Below are positions 52,196 through 62,347 of a stretch of DNA of 64,000 nt, one piece after another. The DNA comes from an uncultured Methanobrevibacter sp. (GTDB taxonomy: Archaea > Methanobacteriota > Methanobacteria > Methanobacteriales > Methanobacteriaceae), in the NCBI RefSeq assembly GCF_934746965.1, contig NZ_CAKVFS010000001.1, positions 62,001 through 126,000 of the forward strand, given 5' to 3'. The notes beneath the pieces are model-generated. The model saw only the letters and a program-made list of their open reading frames with translations. It was not told where the DNA came from and did not search any database. A program made the translations under genes and the position numbers. Within the stretch, counting starts at the first letter, position 1; every line of letters starts with the position of its first letter.

Positions 52196-55100
52196 TATTC
52201 TTCTCCCCAAATATCATCCATTACTTTATTGGATGCTGTTTTTAACATGTTAACTGGATTTTCAACATTCACATACCATAAACCTTCAGCTATTGCATGA
52301 TTTAACTTAGTATTCTTACTATGTCTAACAAAATAATTCACTGCATTACTACCTGCTTTACCAACAATAACATCAGCACCAACACCAAGCCATGCATTTC
52401 TATCCATTGGATTTTTAAATATCCCATTAGACCATAAGCTTGATCCTACTTTAAGTGCAATTGCAGCCATTGCAAATTCTGGAAACGCAATTGTAAATCC
52501 TATGATTGCAACAGAGACTCCAACATCCAATGTAAAAGACAACATGGTTTTTGCTCGTTCATCCCATCCTAATTGGTCACAAATGTATCCTGCCATATCA
52601 TCAGGTGATTTAATAACATTATATACATTTATTAAATTGTCACAAAAAGCTCCAATATCTAAAAATGAAAAATTACTGAGATATACTCCTCCATTTTGAG
52701 TTTGATTCATCGAAATATCCGGCCTAATTAAACTACCTACACTACCCCTAATTAGATTAAAGATTAATGTTGCAGAATCATCAGATAATCCTAATGTAAG
52801 ATTACTTGATGAAATATTGCAATACATGTTTTTATCATTAATCAAACCATTAATAACTTCTTTAACACCACAAGTACTATTTCCTCCATGTAAATACATT
52901 ACATATTCTTCTAATACACTAGCTTTTAGATAATAATCATTATTTGCCTTATAAGATGCAAAGTTATCTCCTTTAAAATCTAATGTATCTTTATCATCAA
53001 AATTTACACCATCTAATCCTATGTTGGTTCTTGTCATTCCTGTAGATCCACCAAATCTAAACCATGTTACATAGTAAGTTTCACTTATTTCATCTGCTAA
53101 TTTATCAGATAACCACCTATATGCAAGATTTGTTAGGTATGCATTGTATGCAACATATTCTGCTTGTGTATTAAAATTATCATGGTTTAAGTTTTGTGCT
53201 AAAACATCATCAGTTACTTTAATATTTTCAATATTTAAAAAGCTTTCTACTGTTTCATAACCTAAATTGGAATTCCAATTCATACTTTTTAATTTATTAT
53301 CATAATTAGTATCACCATACCTTAAAGTTTTAACACTAATTGAATTTATTTTACTCCAATATCCTGGATTTATGATAGTTAAGTCTGTAGTTATGCTATT
53401 ATAGAATTTATAATTAGAATTAAACCCTAAATTAGTTAAGAATGTTTTTGTAGTTTGAGTTGTTAACTCTGATGTAAAATAAAATGTAGCAACAGAAATT
53501 TCATTTTGCATCAATGTTACATTTTCTATTTGTTTACTGAAGTATTTTTTACCATCATATATTGCATCAAAACGTGTTATATTATTCTTTTTATAACCAT
53601 AATATTTAATTAAAACATACCTTCCATCACTGAACAATGAAAATCCACTACAATTAACTTCAGAATCAGAGTTAATAATTTGAATGGAATTAGTATTGGT
53701 TAATGAAATGAAATATAATTTATTATAATCTAGTTTAGTAACTTCTGTAGCAGTATAATCATAGCCAAATTTGTATATTTGGTTATTTTTGTATATTCCT
53801 ATTTCTCGACCATAAGGTACTAAATAATCTTTATTATTATGTCTTATGGAAGTTTTCAAAGACATGTTTACAGTATAAATAATATTTGGACTATATGAAA
53901 CATTTAACAATAAATATTTCAAACAAGAATCATATTTATTATCATTATTAAAATTACAAAAAACATTATATTTTCCTTTATCTAAATTTATTTTTAGTTT
54001 AAACACTCCATTGTTGTCTGTTGTCTTAGTATATGTTACACCATTAACTTGTATATGGCATGTAGCATTAGCAATTGGATTTCTAATACTATCTCTAAGA
54101 ATACATGTTAAATATTCTCCTTTTTCATGAACTACAGTGTCTAGTACTTCAATATCTGTGCTAATATTATTGGATACTACATAAATAGTAGATGAACCAT
54201 AACTATCTAAATATTCGTTATCATCTTTAAATTGATAGAATATTTTGTATAGTCCTGGATTTAAATTAATAATTGTACTGATAATTCCTTTGTTGTTTGT
54301 TGTTTTTTCAAATGTTTTTATAAGATTAAAGTGAGAATCCAATATCTTAAATTGAACTAATTTATTAGATAATACTTTGTTATTTGATGATAACGTGATT
54401 GTGAAATTTTCTCCACTATTTATTATCAAGTCATTTCCAGTTATTTTTGTTTTATTTTTAATAAATAATTCTGCATTGCTTATTACTGAATTATAATATT
54501 TATTTCCATTAAAAATACAAACAACATTATATTTTCCATTTGTTAAGTTAAGATTAATTGATACAAAACCAGCATTGTTTGTTTTTAAATTGTATTGTTT
54601 ATTATTTATTTTTAATAGGATTATTTGGTTTGGAAGTGGATTTTCATAGTGATCTTTTAGATATAATTTAAAAGGATTTCCTTCAGAAATTACATTACTT
54701 GTAATTATGATTGGTTGTGTCTTGTTTACATTTAACATTTGATTTTTTTCTATTGCAGAATATTTCCCCTCATTTTTAAATGTTGCAGTTATTTTATATG
54801 TTCCCAATATTAACTTAACATCAAAATCAACATATCCCCATAAATCAGTTTTTCCAGTGTAAAGTTTTCCTAAAACAGACAAGAAAACAGTTTTATTGAA
54901 CAATCCGAAACCTTGATTATCAGTTAGTTTTAGAGAAATGGTCGAATAACCATAATTTTGATTAATATTTGTAAATTCAAGTTCAACGTGAGAATTAGAA
55001 GTGAAATTAGGATTCATAATATCTGCACTACCAGAATTTAAGTAATTAAATGTGAAATTTATGTATTGTATTGGATATTGTTTAATTGGCCCATTATAAG

Positions 55101-58100
55101 TTAAACTAGTGCTTGTTAAGTTGGAATATAAATTTCCTTGGGAAAATTCAGTTATAGTATTTGTTTTCCAATTATTTACAAATCCAAATGAATTTCTATA
55201 ACTGGATGTGTCTGCAACGTACCACCAATCACCTATTAAAACTTGACTCCATACATGATTAAAGTTTGCTGAAGAAAATTGGACTTTTCCTGAATTATAT
55301 TTAACTGGTATATTACATGCTCTACAAAGTGCAACAAACAAATTAGTTTTATCAACATAATTTCCTTTATTATTATCTAAAACATAATCTACACCTCGTT
55401 TAATAGGATAATAACCTTCATAAGGTATGTTTTGAACATAAACATATAATGCTATAGTTTTATCTAAGGTGGAGCTCATGTGATTTACTAAGTTATTCGC
55501 TAAGTTTTCTATTCTTTGTGTAATTTCACAATCAGTATCATTAGCTAAATATAATTCTAAATTAGTATCATAATTATATTCATTCAGTCCTTTACCAAAC
55601 TGAGTAATTTCACTTAAATCATCAAAATTAATATAACTGTAGTTTAAGACTGCTGATGTGAAGTTACATTGTGAAGGGAATGTATTTGTTAAGTTATAAA
55701 AACTTAATATTTTTGCACATGCATATGTGTATGTTTTAAAGTCTATTACATTATCCATTAATGTCATATTATTAGGCATATATCCATTTATATTAGCAAA
55801 CAGTACAATAGAATTAAACATGCTTGTGTAAGTATATTGGCTTAACTCAAGATTAGAATAATGATCTTCATATACTATATTTTTTGATAAATGTGGAACT
55901 TGTAAATTGGATTCATTTATTCCATTATTGATATTATTAATAATATTCGCCATCAAATATGAAAATTCAAATATAGTCAATTGTTTTCCAGAAACATTAA
56001 TTTTATCTGGTAAAATCAAATAATTGTTAACATGATTTTTTAAATCTATAGCTGAATTTATAATATTTTTAAATGATACTATATGTGATTTGTTAAAGCA
56101 AATATTGTTAGAAAATATTGTGCTTTGATTTGTAATTGTAATTTTATTTGATATTTCTAATCCTCCATATTGGATAGTTACAATATATTCTCCAACATTT
56201 AAATTTAGATTCAAATAGGCCATTCCCTGATTATCTGTTGTCTCATGGTAAAATACACCATTAATATTATATGTTAATGTTTCATTTGAAAGTGAATTTC
56301 CTTGATTATCTACTAATCGTGTAGGGAAAATACAATTCTTGGTTTTATTTGATGTTAAATCATTTGTTATTATTCTTGATAATACATTAATATTGTTTCC
56401 AATTGCATAACCATTATACATTGTAGTTATAATATGATCTCCAGGTATTAGATTAATTGCTATGCTACAATAACCTTGATTATCAGTTTGTCTTGTGTAT
56501 AATATGCCATTAATATTAAATGTTACATTTTCTCCAGCTTTTACAGGATTTCCATCACTTCCAATAATTCTTACTATGAATCTTGATGAGTTTCCATGAT
56601 ATTTAATTAAATCATGGTTTTCAATTATTGGGCTGTTAACTGTGATGTTGTTTCCTTTTGCCTCACCAGTGATTGGATTCATGTTTGTAATTATATATTT
56701 TCCAGGATCTAAATTTATATTTAATTTTGCCACACCATTATTGTTAGTTGTTCTTTTATAAATTATACCATTTATGTTAAATGAAACTTCAGTATTTGCT
56801 AAAGGAGCTCCTTGTGTATTTAAGAATAGTACATTAAATTGTGTGTCGTTTAAATACATTTTAACAATATCATTACTTTGTATCGTTGTTTTAACAATTA
56901 CGTTAGTGGTTGCATTAGTATTTTTATGATTTGTAGTTTCCTCATAATAAACACCAACTGAATAGGTTCCTGGAAGTAAATTAATATTTATAGAAGCTAT
57001 TCCTTGATTGTTGGTTGTTCTTGTATAATTTTTGTTATTTATCTCAAAAATTATGTTTTGATTTGAAAGTACATTATTGAATTCATCTTTTAAAATTATA
57101 TTTAATGATTCATTACTTCCATAGAACTTTGTTAATTCATTTATTATTAATATTGTATTGGATTGTTCTTTGATTATGATTGTTTTTGAAACAGAACTAT
57201 TACTATAATAATCATCTCCGTCAAAAACAATAGTGATGGTATATGTTCCAGGATTTAAGTTAATATTATTTAATGTTGCTAAACCATTATTGTTTGTTGT
57301 TTTAGTGTAAGTAACTCCATTTACTGTAAATTTTACAGTTTTATCTTTTAATGGATTGTTATTTGATTTTAAAGATATATTATACATTATACTTGATTGT
57401 GGTGGAATTACTAGATTATTTGCAATTATATTTGTTGTTTTTTTATTAATTGTTAAAGTTCTAGTTATAGTTGAACTTAAATAATCCAAATCCCCATCAA
57501 ATGAACAAGTGATTGTATATGTTCCTGCTTTAAAATCACCACTTAAAAACGCATAACCTTCACTATTGGTAACACTATTATACGTTACTCCATTTACTTT
57601 AAAATTAATAGTTTTACCTGTTAAAACAGTATTTCCACTTGTTAATTTAACTTTAAAATTGTTAGAATCACCATAATATTTAATTAAATTTTCTCCAGTT
57701 AATGTTGTTGCTAAATGCTCTTTTATAGTTACAGTTTTAGAAATGGATGTGCTTTTATAGTAGTCATCCCCATCATAGACCACATTAATGTTATATGTTC
57801 CCACTTCAAGATTAATATTTAAATATACATAACCATTGTTATCGGTTATTTTATCGTATGTTACACCATTGATTGTTAGTTTTATGTTTTTGTTGGTTAA
57901 TGGGTTTCCATTAGATACTAAACGAGCAATGAATTGGTCAGTTGCATTGTAATATTTAGTTAGGTCATTTGCTGTTAAACTACTTGTTTTTTTATTTACA
58001 GTTATGGTTCTTGTGATGGTGGAGCTTTTATATGGTAGTTCACTATTAAATGAAACGACTATGGTGTATGTGCCTGCAAGTAAGTTAACATTTAATTTTG

Positions 58101-59415
58101 CATAACCATCGCTATCAGTAACTCTAACATAATTAACACCATTTACTTTAAAGTTAACATTTTTACCAATTAAAACATTGTTATTGGAGGTTAATTTAGC
58201 ATTAAAACTAGTACTGTCACCATAATATTTAACCAGATTATCTGCGCTTAGTGTTGTGGTTAACCAGTCTTTAACGGTTACGGTTTTAGAAATAGATGTG
58301 CTTTTATAATAATTATCACCATCGTAGACTACATTGATAGTGTAAGTTCCAATTTCAAGATTAACATTTAAATATACATAACCATTATTGTCAGTTATTT
58401 TATTGTATGTCACACCATTTATTGTGAGTTTTAAAGTTTTATCTTTTAAACCCTGATTATTATAAGTTAAACGAGCACTAAACTGATCACTAGCACCATG
58501 ATATTTAACTAAATTATTTGCACTCAACACAGCAGTTTTTTTATTCACAGTTACTTGGGTGGTTATGGTTATTGGATTATAGTATGTATCACCAGGATAA
58601 TGTATGGTTGCTTGGAAAGTTCCTGCAAGTAAATTAATATTCAATGATACAATACCATTACTGTCACTTGTGCGAGTGTATGTGGCTCCATTGATGGATA
58701 TGGTTACATCTTTGTTGGTCATGGCTTGGTGGTTATTGTCTTTTAAGTAAATTTTAAGAGGTGTTGTATCTCCATAATATTTAACTAAACCATTAGATGA
58801 TAAATTTGGGTTTAATTTACCTGAAACCATACTGATGGTTCTTGTTCCAGATGTTGATGAATAATAAGAATTTCCTTTGAAAGTAAATGTTATTGTGTAA
58901 ACTCCATTGTTCAGGTTTATATTTAGCCGAGCATAACCGTCACTATCTACTATCCGATTATAATTAACTCCATTTATGTTAAAAATTACTGTTTCACCTT
59001 CTAGTGGATTTCCATAGTTATCCATCAATCTAACAACAAACGGTAATCCTTTATGATTTAAAACAAAATCTTGCGAAACAAAATAACATCCATCTTGTGA
59101 TGATAGTTTAAGGTTATTACTATTTAAAAAGTCTTCAAAAGTTGTAAAGTTAATATCTGTTATAGTTTTATTAAAAAAAGGTCGATCAATTTTAATTTTA
59201 TCAATATCTTGCGAATCATTCATATAATAATCAGAGTCATCAGTATCAATGTCTAATTCTTCAGTTATCTTAATCTCTACATCATTGTCTATTTGTATAT
59301 TTTCATCATTTGTAGCATTTATCTCAGTAGCATATGTAGTATTTATTAAAGTAAATAAAATCAATGATAAAATCAGTATTTTAAATACTTTTGACGATAT
59401 GGTCTTACACATCAT
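52195..59415 (-). CDS. giant adhesin-like protein: Ig repeats, pseudomurein-binding-like and transglutaminase-like domains, trailing module
   Basis: A 2406-residue secreted protein. Order: signal peptide (about 10-30); acidic linker; 11 Ig-like repeats of about 80-90 residues (motif NGVTYxKxTDNNGYxxLNxNL); a region resembling pseudomurein-binding repeats (about 1130-1260; LPDKINVSGKQLTIFEFSY and GYMPNNMTLMDNVIDFKTY); a transglutaminase-like domain (about 1310-1410); four more Ig-like repeats; a beta-rich region; and a trailing module with hydrophobic DVGVSVAIIGFTIAFPEFAM near 2300, ending KVMDDIWGEE. In the transglutaminase-like domain His1387 and Asp1402 are in place but the Cys position is Tyr1353. 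Pseudomurein binding would hold it on methanogen cell walls. GGAGAGGAT precedes the ATG. The stop overlaps a membrane-protein start (TAATG). Confidence 0.9.
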   Translation of the reverse strand: MMCKTISSKVFKILILSLILFTLINTTYATEINATNDENIQIDNDVEIKITEELDIDTDDSDYYMNDSQDIDKIKIDRPFFNKTITDINFTTFEDFLNSNNLKLSSQDGCYFVSQDFVLNHKGLPFVVRLMDNYGNPLEGETVIFNINGVNYNRIVDSDGYARLNINLNNGVYTITFTFKGNSYYSSTSGTRTISMVSGKLNPNLSSNGLVKYYGDTTPLKIYLKDNNHQAMTNKDVTISINGATYTRTSDSNGIVSLNINLLAGTFQATIHYPGDTYYNPITITTQVTVNKKTAVLSANNLVKYHGASDQFSARLTYNNQGLKDKTLKLTINGVTYNKITDNNGYVYLNVNLEIGTYTINVVYDGDNYYKSTSISKTVTVKDWLTTTLSADNLVKYYGDSTSFNAKLTSNNNVLIGKNVNFKVNGVNYVRVTDSDGYAKLNVNLLAGTYTIVVSFNSELPYKSSTITRTITVNKKTSSLTANDLTKYYNATDQFIARLVSNGNPLTNKNIKLTINGVTYDKITDNNGYVYLNINLEVGTYNINVVYDGDDYYKSTSISKTVTIKEHLATTLTGENLIKYYGDSNNFKVKLTSGNTVLTGKTINFKVNGVTYNSVTNSEGYAFLSGDFKAGTYTITCSFDGDLDYLSSTITRTLTINKKTTNIIANNLVIPPQSSIMYNISLKSNNNPLKDKTVKFTVNGVTYTKTTNNNGLATLNNINLNPGTYTITIVFDGDDYYSNSSVSKTIIIKEQSNTILIINELTKFYGSNESLNIILKDEFNNVLSNQNIIFEINNKNYTRTTNNQGIASININLLPGTYSVGVYYEETTNHKNTNATTNVIVKTTIQSNDIVKMYLNDTQFNVLFLNTQGAPLANTEVSFNINGIIYKRTTNNNGVAKLNINLDPGKYIITNMNPITGEAKGNNITVNSPIIENHDLIKYHGNSSRFIVRIIGSDGNPVKAGENVTFNINGILYTRQTDNQGYCSIAINLIPGDHIITTMYNGYAIGNNINVLSRIITNDLTSNKTKNCIFPTRLVDNQGNSLSNETLTYNINGVFYHETTDNQGMAYLNLNLNVGEYIVTIQYGGLEISNKITITNQSTIFSNNICFNKSHIVSFKNIINSAIDLKNHVNNYLILPDKINVSGKQLTIFEFSYLMANIINNINNGINESNLQVPHLSKNIVYEDHYSNLELSQYTYTSMFNSIVLFANINGYMPNNMTLMDNVIDFKTYTYACAKILSFYNLTNTFPSQCNFTSAVLNYSYINFDDLSEITQFGKGLNEYNYDTNLELYLANDTDCEITQRIENLANNLVNHMSSTLDKTIALYVYVQNIPYEGYYPIKRGVDYVLDNNKGNYVDKTNLFVALCRACNIPVKYNSGKVQFSSANFNHVWSQVLIGDWWYVADTSSYRNSFGFVNNWKTNTITEFSQGNLYSNLTSTSLTYNGPIKQYPIQYINFTFNYLNSGSADIMNPNFTSNSHVELEFTNINQNYGYSTISLKLTDNQGFGLFNKTVFLSVLGKLYTGKTDLWGYVDFDVKLILGTYKITATFKNEGKYSAIEKNQMLNVNKTQPIIITSNVISEGNPFKLYLKDHYENPLPNQIILLKINNKQYNLKTNNAGFVSINLNLTNGKYNVVCIFNGNKYYNSVISNAELFIKNKTKITGNDLIINSGENFTITLSSNNKVLSNKLVQFKILDSHFNLIKTFEKTTNNKGIISTIINLNPGLYKIFYQFKDDNEYLDSYGSSTIYVVSNNISTDIEVLDTVVHEKGEYLTCILRDSIRNPIANATCHIQVNGVTYTKTTDNNGVFKLKINLDKGKYNVFCNFNNDNKYDSCLKYLLLNVSYSPNIIYTVNMSLKTSIRHNNKDYLVPYGREIGIYKNNQIYKFGYDYTATEVTKLDYNKLYFISLTNTNSIQIINSDSEVNCSGFSLFSDGRYVLIKYYGYKKNNITRFDAIYDGKKYFSKQIENVTLMQNEISVATFYFTSELTTQTTKTFLTNLGFNSNYKFYNSITTDLTIINPGYWSKINSISVKTLRYGDTNYDNKLKSMNWNSNLGYETVESFLNIENIKVTDDVLAQNLNHDNFNTQAEYVAYNAYLTNLAYRWLSDKLADEISETYYVTWFRFGGSTGMTRTNIGLDGVNFDDKDTLDFKGDNFASYKANNDYYLKASVLEEYVMYLHGGNSTCGVKEVINGLINDKNMYCNISSSNLTLGLSDDSATLIFNLIRGSVGSLIRPDISMNQTQNGGVYLSNFSFLDIGAFCDNLINVYNVIKSPDDMAGYICDQLGWDERAKTMLSFTLDVGVSVAIIGFTIAFPEFAMAAIALKVGSSLWSNGIFKNPMDRNAWLGVGADVIVGKAGSNAVNYFVRHSKNTKLNHAIAEGLWYVNVENPVNMLKTASNKVMDDIWGEE

Positions 59416-59916
59416 TATTATCCTCTCCTATTACTTCATGATTAAAAATAATATAAAAAAATATATAAAACTTTCTATTTAAATCGCTCAACAGTTATCT
59501 AATTAAAATAACAAAAAATAGCCAGTTTCACAAAATGACAATGTGTTTTTAAAACACGGGTATAAAATGGATAGTCTATTTTTATAAATTATTCAAATAT
59601 AGTTATTTTAAAATACATGATATAAATATTAGAATTATAAATTTTTAGTTTGTTTGTAATTTGGAGAGTTAAATGTATTAAATCATGGTTATTTTCACTG
59701 TTGGTGGAATAAAGTTTTTTTTTAAAGTATATTAAATAATATTAATGATTTTTAAGCATGTTAAAGTAATATTTCAAATCAAAATAATTATTTGTTAATA
59801 AAAACTTTCGAATTATTTATCATCTAAGAACATACTAACCTAACATTTTATAAGTAAGAAAAATAAAAATATAAATATTTATTAATAATTAATAAATTCT
59901 TATTAGAGGATTATAT
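59416..59916. other. 500-base divergent intergenic region, no gene seen
   Basis: This A/T-rich stretch separates the giant ALP (minus) from pcn (plus). I find no convincing open frame, RNA gene or strong inverted repeat. It must hold both promoters; GAGGAT lies just before the pcn ATG and GGAGAGGAT just before the ALP ATG. The long spacing could reflect a long ALP leader. Confidence 0.55.
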
Positions 59917-60651
59917 ATGTTCAAAGCGGAATTAAGTGATTCTAGTATATTAAAAACCAGTTTTGATGCTATTTCATCAATTGTGGATGAAGTGCAAATT
60001 CAAACTGATAGTGAAGGTATGAGGTTAGATGCCTTAGACCGTAGTCATATAACATTTGTACATTTAGAATTAAAAGCAAGTTTATTTGATGAGTATGTTT
60101 GTGATGTTCCTGAAAAGATTAATATTGATACTGGGGAATTCATGAGTGTTCTTAAACGTGCAAAATCTCAAGATAGAGTTATTATGTCTTTAGATGAAGG
60201 TAATTTCATTATTACTTTTGAAGGTGATGCTACAAGAACTTTCAAAATAAGATTAATCGATATTGAATATGATAATCCTACTCCACCTGATCTTGAACAT
60301 CCTGCATCTTTCAAAGTTCATTTTGCAATTTTAAAAGATGCAATTAATGATATTGATATTTTCTCAGATAAGATTGCATTACAAGTTGATGAGGATTACT
60401 TCAGAGCATCTGCTGATGGTGAATTTGGTGATGCTAGTGTTAAGTATCTTCATGGTGAAAATATTGATACTCAGGAAAAATCTTTATTTTCCTTGGACAA
60501 AATTAGGGAAATGCTTAAGGCAGATAAATTCTCTGAAGAAGCTGAAATTGGTTTAGGTACTGATATGCCATTAAGGTTAACTCTTAATATGGTTACTGGT
60601 GATGGTAAACTTAGTTTCTTACTTGCTCCAAGGTTAGAGTCTGATGAATAA
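59917..60651 (+). CDS. pcn: DNA polymerase sliding clamp (PCNA)
   Basis: A 244-residue PCNA, the trimeric clamp loaded by the RFC proteins encoded at 1.7-4.2 kb. The N-terminal MFKAELSDSSILKTSFDAIS, MRLDALDRSHITFV, the interdomain loop IDIEYDNPTPPDLEHPA and the C-terminal LAPRLESDE fit archaeal PCNA. GAGGAT precedes the ATG. It is followed after about 60 bases by gins51, forming a replication pair. Confidence 0.96.
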   Translation: MFKAELSDSSILKTSFDAISSIVDEVQIQTDSEGMRLDALDRSHITFVHLELKASLFDEYVCDVPEKINIDTGEFMSVLKRAKSQDRVIMSLDEGNFIITFEGDATRTFKIRLIDIEYDNPTPPDLEHPASFKVHFAILKDAINDIDIFSDKIALQVDEDYFRASADGEFGDASVKYLHGENIDTQEKSLFSLDKIREMLKADKFSEEAEIGLGTDMPLRLTLNMVTGDGKLSFLLAPRLESDE

Positions 60652-60710
60652 TTTTTCATCTAAAAACTTTTTTTTATTTTTATATTAAATTCCTTAAGAG
60701 ATGGTATTAA

Positions 60711-61568
60711 GTGGATCAATTCTTTCAACAATTGCGTAAAATTCAAAAAAAAGAGCGTAGTAATGGTACGTTAGCTCGTGTAGAAGAATCTTTTTATAAG
60801 GATATTCATAATTATTTAGATGAGTTAAGAACCCATATTGGTAATGATCCATTTGCTGCTGAGCAATATCTTTTGAAAGATACTCAAAGAATAGCTACTG
60901 AGATTTGTGAAAGACGTGAGCATAAGATTACTGATGCTGCAGTTATGAATATTCATAGGTCTTATCATTTATTTGCAGGTAAACCTCAATTTGATTTAAT
61001 TGATACAACTCCTCTTAATTTAACTCCTGAAGAGGAAAAATTTTATTTTTCTTTAATTGATACTTTAACAAATCATAGAAAAAGCATTTCTCTTGAAAAA
61101 TTATCTTCTGATGATAAGGATGATGAAGTTACAGTTGAAGAGACTCCAAAACCTAAGGAAGTTCAAAATAATGCTACTTTGGATGATGAAGTTAAAATTA
61201 CTCGTGATGAAGTTAAATCTCCAGATGATGATGTTTTAAATAGAATTGATCAAATTGCTAATGCTAAAGTAATTACTGATGAGAAGGTAGAGCCAATTGA
61301 GAAACAAATTCAAAAATCACAGCGTAATGTTGAAGATGATATTTCTGAATTGGCAAAAGATAATGATCAGTTTATTGATTTGGAATCTAGGAAAATAGCT
61401 AAGGATTCTGAATTGGTTACTATGCTTGTGTTTGATGATGTTGATTCAATTGTTGGTGTTGATGAGAAGATTTATGGTCCATTCAGACCTCAGGATTTAG
61501 TGGTTTTACCTAAAATCAATGCTCGGATTTTTGTTAAAAATCATAAGGCTCGTTTTGTTAAAATCTAA
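60711..61568 (+). CDS. archaeal GINS subunit Gins51
   Basis: A 285-residue GINS protein, part of the replicative CMG-like helicase complex. The helical A-domain spans about 1-120 (FYKDIHNYLDELRTHIG and ERREHKITDAA). A long acidic linker covers about 125-225 and the small beta B-domain is at the C-terminus (about 230-285; LVFDDVDSIVGVDEKIYGPF then LVVLPKINARIFV). A-then-B order identifies Gins51 rather than Gins23. The start is GTG at 60711, and the pcn gene lies just upstream. Confidence 0.88.
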   Translation: MDQFFQQLRKIQKKERSNGTLARVEESFYKDIHNYLDELRTHIGNDPFAAEQYLLKDTQRIATEICERREHKITDAAVMNIHRSYHLFAGKPQFDLIDTTPLNLTPEEEKFYFSLIDTLTNHRKSISLEKLSSDDKDDEVTVEETPKPKEVQNNATLDDEVKITRDEVKSPDDDVLNRIDQIANAKVITDEKVEPIEKQIQKSQRNVEDDISELAKDNDQFIDLESRKIAKDSELVTMLVFDDVDSIVGVDEKIYGPFRPQDLVVLPKINARIFVKNHKARFVKI

Positions 61569-61799
61569 ACCTTTAAATATTGTAAGGAATATAAATACAA
61601 ATCGTATCTATTTGTGATAATAAGAAATTATATTTTATATAATTTGGATTTTTGCTTTGTGTAAACGGGATATGTTACAGTACAGTTTTAATCCTCTAGA
61701 TCTTAGATATGATTTTTCAGACTAGATAAAATTCTCATTTAGATTTATAATAATTTAATTAATCGGACACTTTTTAGTGTAAAATTTAATGGTGGAAAT

Positions 61800-62078
61800 A
61801 TGAAAATACCAAAAGAAAAAAGAACTTACTGTCCACATTGTAAAAAACACACAATGCATGAAGTACACACTGCTAAAAAAAGAAAAGCAAGTGAGTTAAA
61901 ATGGGGACAAAGACAATTTAGACGTGTAACTGCTGGATATAGAGGTTACCCAAGGCCTTTACCTGCTGGAAACAAACCAGTTAAGAAATTAGATTTAAGA
62001 CTTAAATGTAAAGAATGTGGTAAATCCCAAATTAAAAAATCATTCAGAACAGGTAAAGCAGAATTTGTAGCTAAATAA
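61800..62078 (+). CDS. rpl44e: 50S ribosomal protein L44e
   Basis: A 92-residue zinc-ribbon ribosomal protein with CPHCKKHTMHEVH near the N-terminus and LKCKECGKSQIKKSFRTGKAE at the C-terminus giving the four Cys ligands. Length and the GYPRPLPAGNKPVKKLDL segment match archaeal L44e (eL42). GGTGGAAAT precedes the ATG. It is first in a run with S27e, aIF2-alpha and nop10. The 231 bases before it hold no gene that I can support. Confidence 0.95.
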   Translation: MKIPKEKRTYCPHCKKHTMHEVHTAKKRKASELKWGQRQFRRVTAGYRGYPRPLPAGNKPVKKLDLRLKCKECGKSQIKKSFRTGKAEFVAK

Positions 62079-62088
62079 GGTGGTTAAC

Positions 62089-62268
62089 ATGGTTAGTAAA
62101 GGTAGAGGAAACTTTTTAAAAGTAAAATGTTTAGATTGTGACAATGAACAAATCATCTTTGATCGTGCTGCATCAGATGTAAAATGTATCATTTGTGGTA
62201 AAACACTTGTCAAATCTCGTGGTGCTAAAGCTAAAATTATGGCACATATTGATAAAGTTTTAAACTAG
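62089..62268 (+). CDS. rps27e: 30S ribosomal protein S27e
   Basis: A 59-residue zinc-finger protein of the small subunit with C-x2-C at KCLDCDNE and C-x2-C at KCIICGKT. ATG 62089 is set by AGGTGG; the frame opens at GTG 62080 inside that site, so the longer form is unlikely. It starts 10 bases after L44e. Confidence 0.94.
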   Translation: MVSKGRGNFLKVKCLDCDNEQIIFDRAASDVKCIICGKTLVKSRGAKAKIMAHIDKVLN

Positions 62269-62347
62269 ATTTAATTAAAATTTTTTTAATCTAGCTTATT
62301 ATTTTTTCTATTTTTTTTTAAATTTTTATTTTATTTTTGGTGATTAT

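Noticed and set aside
52195..59415. Regular repeats of about 250-270 bases suggesting a CRISPR or satellite array
   Set aside because: They are coding Ig-like repeats in one continuous frame, too long and too divergent for CRISPR repeats, with no unique spacers.
61569..61799. Possible small RNA gene in the 231-base gap before rpl44e
   Set aside because: I found no cloverleaf, K-turn with paired C and D boxes, or strong stem; it is probably promoter and leader only.
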